A stretch of DNA of 11,503 bases from Rhizobacter sp. (GTDB lineage Bacteria; Pseudomonadota; Gammaproteobacteria; Burkholderiales; Burkholderiaceae): assembly GCA_014379885.1 (NCBI GenBank), contig JACMKW010000392.1:1-11503 (forward strand). The letters run 5' to 3'. A program made the translations under genes and the position numbers. The notes under the pieces were generated by a model. That model saw only the letters and a program-made list of their open reading frames with translations. It was not told the origin of the DNA and ran no database searches. Below are positions 1-7,100 of the stretch, piece after piece. Position 1 is the stretch's first letter; every line of letters begins with the position of its first letter.

Positions 1-3000
1 CGCAGCGTGCTCGACCAGGCGGGGCAGGTCGCCAAACAGCGCCGCTGCCAACGCGCGGTTGATGTGGTAAGCCGAGCCAGCCACCGGGTGGGCTCCCGGG
101 CCGGCCAGGTGGGCGGCTTCGTCGAAGCCGGCGTCTGAAAAACTGCCCGGCGCTTCGGTCTCGCCGCGCAACGCGCGCAGCAACTGGCGGAAGGCGACAA
201 AGGTGGCCAGGGCATGGGCGTTAGCGGCCCTTTGCCCCAAGACGTTGGCGGCTGCGATCTCGGCCGCCACGGTTGACAACAAGGGGCTGCAGTCGACCAG
301 CAGCACCAGCGCAGCGCTGTAAGTGAACGAGGCCGTCATCAACGACCCGCCCGCGAGCAGCCCCTCGCGGGATTGCTGCAGCCCGCGCAAACCACTTTCC
401 AGCGGCTCGAACCAGTGTTGCGCGAACGTCGGGAAAGTGTTGCGCAGTTGCGAGGCATAGGGCTCGTAGCGACGTGCTTCGGCCAGGTGCAGCGCGTGGC
501 GCACCAGCCGGTAACCGGTGCGGTAGTCGCGGTGCAGGGCAATCGTCACCACGGGGGCCAGGCCGATGGGGCTTATCAAGCCGGGGCTGGGGCCGTGCAT
601 CTCCCACAGCCGCTGCCCCTCGAACACCACACGCGCCAGCACCGCCGGCCCGCAAAAATAGGCAGGCGGCCCAAGGCGGTGCAGCAGGTTGGCGGCCGCC
701 AGCACATGCGGGTCGGTGACCTCGGGGCGCTGCAACTCGGCGGCCAGGTCGAGGTCATCCACCCACTGCACCAAGGCCTGCCAGGTTTCGCTGGCACTGC
801 GTGCCACGGCCTGCGCATCGGCCTGCGGGGTGAGCCGCTGCAGCAAGCCCAGCCCAAGCTCCACCGCCTCGGCCTGGCGGCCGCGGCTGGTGAGGCTGGT
901 CAGGCGCAGGCCGGCGGCTTCGCTCAGCAACAGGGGGTCGGTGCAGCGGGTTTCGATCTCGCGGTAGACGGCGTCCAGGTCGTCATGGCGGCCCAGGCAG
1001 TACAGCGTGCCCACGTGGTGGGTGCGCAGCGACAGCAGTCTCGGCTGGTCGGCTGGGCTCTCCACCCGCATCAACAGCCCGATGGCGGCTGCAAAGAAGC
1101 GCTCGGCGAGCGTGTAGTTGATGCGCACCACCTGCAAGGCCGAGGTCTCGAACAGAGCAGCGGCGCGGCGGCACTCGGCCGGCTCTCGCAGATCGGCGGC
1201 AACCAGCAGGTACTGCTCGGCCGCAATGCCCTCCCACACGCCCTGCGCGATGAGGCTGCGGCCCAGGGCCAGGTGCTGGCCGCGTTGTGCGGCCGTGTCC
1301 AGGCGGGAATAGGCGGCCTGTTGAACCCGGTCGTGGCGAAAGCGCACGGCGGCCAGCTCGCTGCCGGCGCGCTCCATGACGAGCAGGCCGTCTTCCAGCG
1401 CCGGGGCGGCCCGTGCTTCAAGTTCGTCGGCCGACAAACCGGTGGCCGCCCGCAACAAGCTCAGCTCCACCTCGCCCGACAGGCAGGCCATGGTTTCCAG
1501 CAGCAGCCGCGACTGGGCCGGCAATCGGTCCATGCGCCGGCTCAGCAGGTCAACCACCTCACCCTGGCCCACATGGCGGCGAATCGCGGCGGCATCCCAG
1601 CGCCAGCCTTGTTCGCTGAGCACCAGGGCACCGTCGTGCCGCAGCGCGTTGACCAGCTCCACCGTGTCGAACGGGTTGCCGCCCGTGCGGGCCCCCACAG
1701 CCTGTGCCAGGCGTTGTGCATCCTCGCGTGGCAGGCGCAGCATTTCTTGCAACAGCACACCCAGGTCGGCCGGTGCCAGGTTGCGCAAGGCCAGGCGCAC
1801 CGGCGCCATGCCCTGGCGCTCCCAGCGTTCGAGCATGGGGGTGAGCGGGTGGGCGGCATCGACCTCGGCTTCGCGGTAGGCGCCCACCAGCAGCAAGCCG
1901 CTCAGGCCGTCGTCGGCGAGCAGCGCGTCAAAAAATTTCACCGAGCCGGCGCCGGCCCATTGCAAGTCGTCGATCACCATCACCACCGGCCGTGCAGGTG
2001 AGGCGATGGCGCGCATCAACGCCACCCCGGCCTGGTACAGGCGCGCCTCGGCCACCAGCGGGTCGCCGCCTGCGACCTCGGGTGCCACACCCAGCAGGGC
2101 CGCAAATTCGGGCAGCACACCCGCCACCAGGCCGGCGTTCAGCCCCAGCGAGTGCAGCAGCTCGGCCCGCACGGTCACCAGCTCGCTCTCAGGTTGCGAC
2201 AACAGCAACCGCCCCAGCGAACGCATGGCCTGCAACACGGCGCTGGCGGCCACGTCGCGGCGGCATTGGTCGAACTTGCCGGCCACGAACCAGCCACGGC
2301 GTGCGGTGACCATGGGCCGCAGTTCGTTGATGAGCGCCGTCTTGCCCACCCCCGGCGAGCCAGCCACGAGCACCGCGCGCGCTTCGCCGCGCAAGGCCTT
2401 CTCGAACACTTCTTGCAGTGCGGCCCGCTCGGCCTCGCGCCCCACCAGCCGCGACGGCGCCGACAGCCGGGCCGCAAAGTCGTGCTCACCCAGCACAAAC
2501 GGCTGGGTGTCACCGCGCGCCAGGCGTTCGATCAGGCGCGCCAGGTCGTTGGCCAGGCCCTCGGCGCTCTGGTAGCGCCGGTCAGACTCTTTCTCCAGCA
2601 GGTGCATCACGATGTCTGACAGCGGCTGCGGCACACCGGGTTGCCGTGTCGCCGGCGGCACCGGCACACGCACCAGGTGGTCGTGAATCAGCTGCAGTGC
2701 GTCGGTGCCTTCGAAGAGCGTGCGGCCGGTGAGCATTTCATACAGCGTGGCGCCCAGGCCGTAGAGGTCGGCGCGCTGATCCACCGTGCGGCCGGTGCGG
2801 CCGGTCTGTTCGGGGGCGATGTAGCTGAGCGTGCCGGCGATCTCGCTCTGGTGGGTGAAGCCCGGGGCTTCTTCGGCAAAGCTGCTGGCAATGTCGAAGT
2901 CGATCAACACCGGCCGGCGCATGCGGCCGACCAGCACGATGTTGCCGGGGTTGATGTCTTTGTGCACCACGCCGTGGCGGTGCACCGCGGCCAGCGTGCG

Positions 3001-3372
3001 GGCCAGTTGCAGGCCGATCTGCAGCACGGTGGTGACGTCCAGGCGCTCTTGGCGCAACACCTGCGTGAGCGCCACGCCACCGTCGTCTTGCAGGGCGAGC
3101 GTGTCGGGCCCGGTGTCGATGCCCAGCAGCCGCGACACGCCGTCGACCGTGGCCAGGCGCTGCAGCATCGCGGCCTCGTGGCGCATCCGGCGGATCGCAT
3201 CGGCACCGAAACCCTGCTTCAGGATCAGCCTCTCGCCACCCCCCATGCGGCGGCGCACAACGCGCGTGCGGTCGCTTTGAGACAGCACTTCATCTACGTT
3301 GCCGTGGGGGCCATCGTCGTGCGGCAGGGGCTGCTGCAGGGCTGCCATGTCAGGGGTTTCTGTGCTTTCCAT
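1..3372 (-). CDS. Ser/Thr protein kinase fused to AAA-type ATPase and helical repeats (multidomain signalling protein, 3' end outside window)
   Basis: An unbroken minus-strand frame gives 1124 codons with no stop before the left edge, so the C-terminus is missing. Residues about 30-290 form a Hanks-type kinase: ATP lysine K52 (LILK), helix-C glutamate E66, catalytic loop HKDINPGN (D139, N144), metal aspartate D158 in DFD rather than DFG, then GTLSYIAPEQ near 180-189. From about 315 an AAA_16/STAND-like ATPase begins (LVGREAER), with Walker A GSPGVGKT (K344) and Walker B VMVIDDLQW (D468/D469). From roughly 700 onward the sequence is alanine/leucine-rich and helical, like TPR regions. In known proteins of this architecture (cyanobacterial Hstk type and proteobacterial 'trifunctional' kinases) GAF and histidine kinase domains follow; that part is not visible here. 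Such proteins are thought to be cytoplasmic sensors. The ATG at 3372 is the first in frame and fits the domain start, but no good Shine-Dalgarno precedes it. The frame stays open further upstream, so the start is moderately certain. Confidence 0.9.
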   Translation of the reverse strand, partial: MESTETPDMAALQQPLPHDDGPHGNVDEVLSQSDRTRVVRRRMGGGERLILKQGFGADAIRRMRHEAAMLQRLATVDGVSRLLGIDTGPDTLALQDDGGVALTQVLRQERLDVTTVLQIGLQLARTLAAVHRHGVVHKDINPGNIVLVGRMRRPVLIDFDIASSFAEEAPGFTHQSEIAGTLSYIAPEQTGRTGRTVDQRADLYGLGATLYEMLTGRTLFEGTDALQLIHDHLVRVPVPPATRQPGVPQPLSDIVMHLLEKESDRRYQSAEGLANDLARLIERLARGDTQPFVLGEHDFAARLSAPSRLVGREAERAALQEVFEKALRGEARAVLVAGSPGVGKTALINELRPMVTARRGWFVAGKFDQCRRDVAASAVLQAMRSLGRLLLSQPESELVTVRAELLHSLGLNAGLVAGVLPEFAALLGVAPEVAGGDPLVAEARLYQAGVALMRAIASPARPVVMVIDDLQWAGAGSVKFFDALLADDGLSGLLLVGAYREAEVDAAHPLTPMLERWERQGMAPVRLALRNLAPADLGVLLQEMLRLPREDAQRLAQAVGARTGGNPFDTVELVNALRHDGALVLSEQGWRWDAAAIRRHVGQGEVVDLLSRRMDRLPAQSRLLLETMACLSGEVELSLLRAATGLSADELEARAAPALEDGLLVMERAGSELAAVRFRHDRVQQAAYSRLDTAAQRGQHLALGRSLIAQGVWEGIAAEQYLLVAADLREPAECRRAAALFETSALQVVRINYTLAERFFAAAIGLLMRVESPADQPRLLSLRTHHVGTLYCLGRHDDLDAVYREIETRCTDPLLLSEAAGLRLTSLTSRGRQAEAVELGLGLLQRLTPQADAQAVARSASETWQALVQWVDDLDLAAELQRPEVTDPHVLAAANLLHRLGPPAYFCGPAVLARVVFEGQRLWEMHGPSPGLISPIGLAPVVTIALHRDYRTGYRLVRHALHLAEARRYEPYASQLRNTFPTFAQHWFEPLESGLRGLQQSREGLLAGGSLMTASFTYSAALVLLVDCSPLLSTVAAEIAAANVLGQRAANAHALATFVAFRQLLRALRGETEAPGSFSDAGFDEAAHLAGPGAHPVAGSAYHINRALAAALFGDLPRLVEHAA

Positions 3373-3398
3373 CCGGCCCAACCCGGTGTGCGAGATGC

Positions 3399-3404
3399 AC
3401 TGTA
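3399..3404 (-). promoter_or_regulatory. Candidate -10 element (TACAGT) for the kinase gene
   Basis: TACAGT lies 26 nt ahead of the proposed kinase ATG, in the context GCCCTACAGTGCATC. It matches four of six bases of the sigma-70 -10 consensus. The same GCCCTACAGT string precedes the DUF2855 gene, and TACAGTGCA recurs ahead of sppA. No convincing -35 hexamer is visible, so this is a weak prediction. Confidence 0.3.
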
Positions 3405-3459
3405 GGGCCAAGGCAGAGCTCAGTGCCGGTAGATCGGACGCAAAGCGGGCGGACTTGGG

Positions 3460-3480
3460 CACTTTGCACAGGGCAAAGTG
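3460..3480. repeat. Perfect 8-bp inverted repeat upstream of the kinase gene (possible operator)
   Basis: CACTTTGC and GCAAAGTG flank a 5-nt spacer (ACAGG), and the pairing resumes after one mismatch on the outside (GG with CC). It lies 88 nt upstream of the kinase start codon and about 55 nt upstream of the candidate -10. This size and symmetry suit a dimeric DNA-binding protein. There is no U-tract beside it, so it is unlikely to be an intrinsic terminator. Function is inferred only from symmetry and position. Confidence 0.4.
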
Positions 3481-3558
3481 GCCGGCACGCCCGAATCGGC
3501 GGCATTTGGGCACGCGATTGCGGGGGAAACCCGACCGATCATGTGCGGCAGGGACAGG

Positions 3559-3642
3559 CAAAGAAAAGCGGGCTGCGCTCACGCGCGGCCCGCTAAATGA
3601 ACCACAGCATTCAGGGAGGGAGGGAGGAGGGAGCTGTGGCCC
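3559..3642 (-). ncRNA. Candidate small RNA with CU-rich (anti-SD-like) loop and intrinsic terminator
   Basis: Read on the minus strand, the segment folds into two stems. Hairpin 1 (3642-3599) pairs GGGCCACAGC with GCTGTGGTTC over 10 bp, two of them G.U. It exposes a 24-nt loop made almost only of UCCCUCC-type repeats, complementary to Shine-Dalgarno sequences. An AUUU linker leads to hairpin 2 (3594-3567), a 12-bp stem with a GTGA loop, followed by TTTCTTTG, a good Rho-independent terminator. A -10-like TACTAT at 3654-3649 sits about 7 nt ahead of hairpin 1, giving a predicted RNA of about 84 nt. No reading frame here looks coding. Known RNAs with CCUCC loops include the Rhodobacter CcsR/cuckoo RNAs and, from memory, the Betaproteobacteria toxic small RNA family in Rfam; I cannot confirm membership. 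Confidence 0.65.
3560..3594 (-). terminator. Rho-independent terminator of the candidate small RNA
   Basis: On the minus strand a 12-bp, almost all G/C stem (arms 3594-3583 and 3578-3567, one G.U pair, 4-nt loop) runs straight into TTTCTTTG. There is no open gene immediately upstream on this strand, so it most simply ends the short RNA described here. It would also insulate the downstream kinase gene from upstream transcription. Confidence 0.75.
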
Positions 3643-3648
3643 GAAAAA

Positions 3649-3654
3649 ATAGTA
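3649..3654 (-). promoter_or_regulatory. Candidate -10 element (TACTAT) of the small RNA
   Basis: TACTAT on the minus strand is followed by six T and then the first stem of the small RNA, which puts the transcription start near 3642. Four of six bases match the sigma-70 consensus. The region 17 bp further upstream is G-rich and has no recognisable -35, so the promoter class is uncertain. Confidence 0.35.
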
Positions 3655-3680
3655 CGCCGCTGCCCTGCCCTCGTCTGTAG

Positions 3681-3718
3681 GAAAACAGGCCGCCGTCGTG
3701 GGTTTTACGAGCGGCCTG
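3681..3718 (-). terminator. Second terminator-like hairpin, no obvious gene upstream
   Basis: CAGGCCGC (3686-3693) pairs perfectly with GCGGCCTG (3711-3718). An inner TCGT/ACGA pairing continues the stem after a 2-nt bulge and leaves a 7-nt loop. On the minus strand the stem is followed by TTTTCC, as in an intrinsic terminator. On the plus strand it is followed by CCGGAC and would not terminate. A minus-strand frame ends inside the loop (TAA at 3705-3707), but its codon use does not look coding. It may end a transcript antisense to the sppA leader, or be a stray palindrome. Confidence 0.4.
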
Positions 3719-3980
3719 CCGGACGCGACAGTTCGCTCACGGCGAGCAGCACTTCGCGCCATGGCAGCGGGGTTTCGTCGCGGCGCGCTGTCGGGGAAAA
3801 GCGGCCGCCGCGACAGTCCGCTGCATCGACCTCACGCTCGCCAGCCGAACACCATGGAACCCCGCCCGCACCCTCTGAACTTCGCCAGCATGATGGTCCG
3901 CGCCCAGCGCCGCCACGAAGCACGCTCAGCCGCGGGCGATACAGTGCAACTCTCATTGCCCGATTGCGCCAGGAGCCGAG
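3719..3980. other. sppA upstream region, no gene recognised
   Basis: No frame on either strand here has convincing codon use. It contains a 9-bp inverted repeat (3777-3785 with 3806-3814) of unknown role. A TACAGT -10-like element (3940-3945) lies 36 nt before the sppA ATG, and a clear AGGAG ribosome binding site lies at 3971-3975. Nothing else is recognisable. Confidence 0.5.
3940..3945 (+). promoter_or_regulatory. Candidate -10 element (TACAGT) for sppA
   Basis: GATACAGTGCAAC sits 36 nt before the sppA start and shares TACAGTGCA with the kinase upstream region. No good -35 is seen at 16-18 bp. Confidence 0.3.
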
Positions 3981-5837
3981 ATGCCCGCTACCCGATTCGC
4001 CACGACACGCCGCTGGTTCGGCCGCTTCTGGTGGCTGCTTGATGCCACACGCCGCACGCTCTTCAATCTCGTCTTCCTGCTGATCCTCGTGGTGGTGGTC
4101 GTGGCCATCGCCACCAGTGGCCCACCCAAGCTCGAAGACAACACGGCGCTGGTGCTGAACCTGCGCGGCCCGCTGGTCGAGCAGCACCCGGCCGGCATAC
4201 GCGACGCAGCCCTGGCCCAGTTGGCCGGCGATGCTCCCCGCAGCACGCAACTGCGTGACGTGCTCAGCGTGCTCGACGCCGCCACCAAAGACCCGAAGAT
4301 CACCCGTGCCGTGCTGGTGCTCGACGAGTTCAAGGGCGGTGGCCTGGCCGGGCTGCGCGAAGTGGCAGCCGCACTGCAGCGCTTTCGCGCCAGTGGCAAG
4401 CAGGTGGTGGCCTGGGGCAGCGCCTATGACCAGCGCCAGTACTACCTGGCCGCACAAGCGAACGAGGTGTTTGTGCACCCGATGGGCATGGTGTTCATGC
4501 AGGGCTTCGGGCGCTACCAGAACTACTACCGCGACGCGCTCGACAAGGTCGGCGTCACCGTCAACCTGGTGCGCGTGGGCACCTACAAGAGCTTCGGCGA
4601 AACCTTCACATCGAACGGGCCTTCGGCCGAGTCGGTTGAGGCCAACGCCTTTCTCTACAACGCGCTGTGGGGCACCTACACCGAGGGCGTGGAAAAGGCG
4701 CGAAAGCTGCCCGCCGGCAGCGTGATGGCGATGATCAACGAGCTGCCGCAGCGCCTGGCCGCAGCCGGTGGCGACCCGGCCAAGCTGTCGCTCGCCAGCA
4801 AGCTGGTCGACGGCCTCAAGACCAAGGACGAGTTGCGCCAGATGATGATCGAGCGCGGCGCCAAAGACGCCGAGGGCAAGACCTTCCGCCAGGTTTCATT
4901 CGATGCCTACCTGGCGCGGCAAAAGCCCCAGTTCATCGGTGACGCCGTCGGCGTGGTGGTGGCCGAGGGCGAGATCATCGACGGCGGCGCACCGGCCGGC
5001 ACGGTGGGTGGTTCCTCCACCGCCGAACTCATCCGCAAGGCACGTGACGACAAGTCCATCAAGGCGCTGGTGCTGCGCGTCAACTCACCCGGCGGCGCGG
5101 TGTTCGGCTCCGAGCTGATTCGCCGCGAACTGGAGCTCACGCGCGCTGCCGGCAAGCCAGTGGTGGTGTCGATGGGCGACGTGGCCGCCTCGGGTGGTTA
5201 CTGGGTTTCGATGGCGTCTGACGAAGTGATGGCCGACCCCGGCACCATCACCGGCTCGATCGGCGTGTTTGCACTGCTGCCCAGCGCCGACAAGGCGCTG
5301 GAGAAGATCGGCGTGCACACCGCCGGCACCACCACCACCTGGCTGGCCGGCGCCGGCGACCCACGCCTGCCGCCCGACCCGCGCTTCACCGAGCTGCTGC
5401 AAACCGCCATCAACCAGATCTACAGCGACTTCACCACCCGTGTGGCCCAGGCACGCAAGACCACACCCGACAAGATTGATGCGGTGGCACAAGGCCGCGT
5501 GTGGACCGGTGCACAGGCCAAGGAGCGTGGCTTGATCGACACGCTGGGCGGTTACCGCGAGGCGCTCAAGTCGGCCACCACGCGTGCCAAGCTGCCCGAC
5601 GACGCGCGGGTGGTCTACCTCCAGCCCGAAGCGGGGCGCGCCGAGCGGCTGTTGCAACTGCTGGGCGCGAAGGCAAGCCAGGCGCTGGCCGCGCAATTCG
5701 ATCTGCAGCTCAAGCCCATCGGCGTGCCGAACCAAGTGGTGCAAGAAGCGCGGCAAGAGCTGGGCTGGCTGGTCGAGATGACCAACGCACGCAAGCCGTT
5801 TGCCGCGATCACGCACTGCCTGTGCATGCAGCCGTAG
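3981..5837 (+). CDS. sppA: Signal peptide peptidase SppA, 67K type
   Basis: This is a 618-residue membrane-bound serine protease of family S49 that degrades signal peptides left in the inner membrane after secretion. A basic N-terminus (RRWFGRFWW, ATRR) is followed by one hydrophobic segment at about 27-46, which anchors the protein with the catalytic part in the periplasm. Two S49 domains follow. The N-terminal one carries the general-base lysine K203 (VGTYKSFGE) and the C-terminal one the nucleophile S404 (GDVAASGGYW), followed by GTITGSIGVF. These positions nearly match K209 and S409 of the E. coli enzyme, and the length matches the long, tandem-domain form. AGGAG lies 5 nt before the ATG, which fixes the start. 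It is a single gene, bounded by non-coding DNA upstream and a palindromic repeat downstream. The family identity is near certain; substrates are inferred from the family. Confidence 0.97.
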   Translation: MPATRFATTRRWFGRFWWLLDATRRTLFNLVFLLILVVVVVAIATSGPPKLEDNTALVLNLRGPLVEQHPAGIRDAALAQLAGDAPRSTQLRDVLSVLDAATKDPKITRAVLVLDEFKGGGLAGLREVAAALQRFRASGKQVVAWGSAYDQRQYYLAAQANEVFVHPMGMVFMQGFGRYQNYYRDALDKVGVTVNLVRVGTYKSFGETFTSNGPSAESVEANAFLYNALWGTYTEGVEKARKLPAGSVMAMINELPQRLAAAGGDPAKLSLASKLVDGLKTKDELRQMMIERGAKDAEGKTFRQVSFDAYLARQKPQFIGDAVGVVVAEGEIIDGGAPAGTVGGSSTAELIRKARDDKSIKALVLRVNSPGGAVFGSELIRRELELTRAAGKPVVVSMGDVAASGGYWVSMASDEVMADPGTITGSIGVFALLPSADKALEKIGVHTAGTTTTWLAGAGDPRLPPDPRFTELLQTAINQIYSDFTTRVAQARKTTPDKIDAVAQGRVWTGAQAKERGLIDTLGGYREALKSATTRAKLPDDARVVYLQPEAGRAERLLQLLGAKASQALAAQFDLQLKPIGVPNQVVQEARQELGWLVEMTNARKPFAAITHCLCMQP

Positions 5838-5848
5838 AGGCTTGGCGC

Positions 5849-5906
5849 GTCATTCCCGCCCTTCGATACCTCAGGACAGGCCGGGCTTCGCCCGGGCGGG
5901 AGTGAC
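5849..5906. repeat. Palindromic intergenic repeat between sppA and the DUF2855 gene
   Basis: GTCATTCCCGCCC (5849-5861) pairs with GGGCGGGAGTGAC (5894-5906) through 13 positions with one G.T. A nested hairpin CCGGGC/GCCCGG lies at 5881-5895. The core CCCTTCGATACCTCAGG resembles the CCCTTCGACAGGCTCAGG repeat seen in complementary orientation at 8821-8838. It sits 11 nt after sppA and 5 nt after the DUF2855 stop, so it may act as a shared bidirectional transcription end. No long T-tract follows on either strand. Confidence 0.6.
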
Positions 5907-5911
5907 AGACG

Positions 5912-7018
5912 TCAGTTCAGCACCACCACGTGCCCTTGTTTCGGGTCGGTGCGGCCTGCGACCACCGCATCGATCAACTGCTGCGCGTCACCGAAGCCGG
6001 TGTGCTCCTTCACCTGCATCCACGGTTTTTGCGCGTCGCTCACGCGGCGAATAAAAGCGAGTTGCGCTTCGTTGAAGCGGCGCGTGACTTCGGCCGCGCC
6101 CCAATCGGCGTTGCGCTTCTTGATCTGGTACGGCGCAAAGTAAGGCGCCGGCTTCGGGCCTGGCAGCGCTTGCTCATCTTTGCTGAGGTGGTCGTGCGAT
6201 TGCGCCGAGCCGGCGTAGCAATCGTGCACCAGCGAGGCACCGAAGTGCTCATGCACACGCCGACGCAGCGTGGTGTCGCCTGAGAAATCCACGTACAGCG
6301 TGGGCGCCGTCGGGTCAAGGGACTCCAATGCGTCGTAATTCACGCTGCGCTGGTAGCAGCCCAGGCCGTCGACAAAAGCCCGGTTGCCCGGCGAGGTGAT
6401 GCCCACCACGGCAACGCCCGGCACGTCTTGCAGGCAAAAAGCCGTGCCGTAAGCCGTCTTGCTCGACGCACTCGACACCACCACCTGGCTGGCGCCGAAG
6501 AAGCCGTTGTCTTGCAGAAAGTCGGCCAGCATGAACGAGGTGATGAACAGCGGGCGAAGCAGCATCTGAAAGTTTTCGTCGGCCTTGCGATAGGCCGCAT
6601 CGGTATTCGTGCGCTGGTACTGGTTGTAGGCCGAGGTCAGCTCCAGTCGGTGGGGAGTGCCGTCGTAGAAACCACGCTCGCTCACACGCACGGGCTGCAC
6701 CACCAGGTGGCTTGCGATCGGCCAGAACCCATAGAAACGCTCGCCCACTTCAACGCCCTCCACGGTCGACAAGACCACGTCGGCAAAGCCCCAGGCCGGC
6801 ATGTGGCCGAAGCCTTCGTCATGGGTGGGAAAGAAGCTCCAGTAACGCAGGTGCGGCACATCGCCGAACGCGGCGTAGGTGATATTGTTGGCCGTCACAG
6901 CGAGGCGGTCGATCCTGAGCAAGGCCTCTCCTGGTTTCAGCGCAGCCAGCGGCGCGGTGGAGATGCGGGTGCGATTGAGTTCGGTCTTGTCGGTTTGCAA
7001 CGTGATCAAAATAGCCAT
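5912..7018 (-). CDS. DUF2855 family protein (quinone oxidoreductase-like fold)
   Basis: The 368-residue product matches what I know of the DUF2855 family: the N-terminal pattern ALLRIDRLAVTANNITYA (about 31-48), then YWSFFPT (59-65) and PAWGFADV (74-81). This layout resembles the N-terminal half of medium-chain dehydrogenases/quinone oxidoreductases. VVVSSASSKTAYGTAF (179-194) sits where those enzymes bind the dinucleotide, though the usual glycine-rich signature is not kept. The reaction and substrate are not established to my knowledge; a cytoplasmic NAD(P)H-linked oxidoreductase is an inference. The ATG at 7018 is chosen because AAGGAG lies 7 nt upstream and the family starts here. The frame is open up to 7276 but that extension is not family-like. 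A TetR regulator is divergent from it, 82 bp away. Confidence 0.9.
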   Translation of the reverse strand: MAILITLQTDKTELNRTRISTAPLAALKPGEALLRIDRLAVTANNITYAAFGDVPHLRYWSFFPTHDEGFGHMPAWGFADVVLSTVEGVEVGERFYGFWPIASHLVVQPVRVSERGFYDGTPHRLELTSAYNQYQRTNTDAAYRKADENFQMLLRPLFITSFMLADFLQDNGFFGASQVVVSSASSKTAYGTAFCLQDVPGVAVVGITSPGNRAFVDGLGCYQRSVNYDALESLDPTAPTLYVDFSGDTTLRRRVHEHFGASLVHDCYAGSAQSHDHLSKDEQALPGPKPAPYFAPYQIKKRNADWGAAEVTRRFNEAQLAFIRRVSDAQKPWMQVKEHTGFGDAQQLIDAVVAGRTDPKQGHVVVLN

Positions 7019-7056
7019 GGCCGTGCTCCTTCGTGATGAAGATGTCGAGGTGCAAA

Positions 7057-7062
7057 ACTGTA
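7057..7062 (-). promoter_or_regulatory. Candidate -10 element (TACAGT) for the DUF2855 gene
   Basis: CCCTACAGTTTTGCAC lies 38 nt before the DUF2855 ATG, within the 82-bp divergent spacer, and shares GCCCTACAGT with the kinase upstream region. No clear -35 is seen. A TetR operator overlapping it would be expected but no strong palindrome is visible. Confidence 0.3.
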
Positions 7063-7081
7063 GGGCGACGCCGGCATGAGC

Positions 7082-7100
7082 GGGTTCGGATACTGAGCCC
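7082..7100. promoter_or_regulatory. Weak candidate TetR operator abutting the regulator start codon
   Basis: GGGTTC and GAGCCC are imperfect inverted repeats (five of six positions) around a 7-nt spacer, directly before the TetR ATG. It is the only symmetric element I find in the divergent spacer. The symmetry is short, so chance cannot be excluded. Confidence 0.2.

Noticed and set aside
373..2001. Long plus-strand open frame of 542 codons, with further plus-strand frames to 3405
   Set aside because: Its product is Gln/His/Gly-rich with no domain, and it lies opposite the kinase-ATPase frame, which has clear motifs. It is a high-GC antisense shadow.
3777..3814. 9-bp inverted repeat GTCGCGGCG/CGCCGCGAC
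   Set aside because: Simple G/C-rich arms with a 20-nt loop in G/C-rich DNA and no adjacent U-tract or promoter; not distinguishable from chance.
3698..4042. Plus-strand 114-codon frame before sppA
   Set aside because: It overlaps the start of sppA in another frame, has no ribosome binding site and reads as low-complexity Arg/Ala/Pro sequence.
3705..4478. Minus-strand open frame ending just at the 3686-3718 hairpin
   Set aside because: Most of it is antisense to sppA, and the remaining part (3705-3953) has poor codon bias and no recognisable features. The placement of its stop at a terminator-like hairpin is suggestive but not enough.
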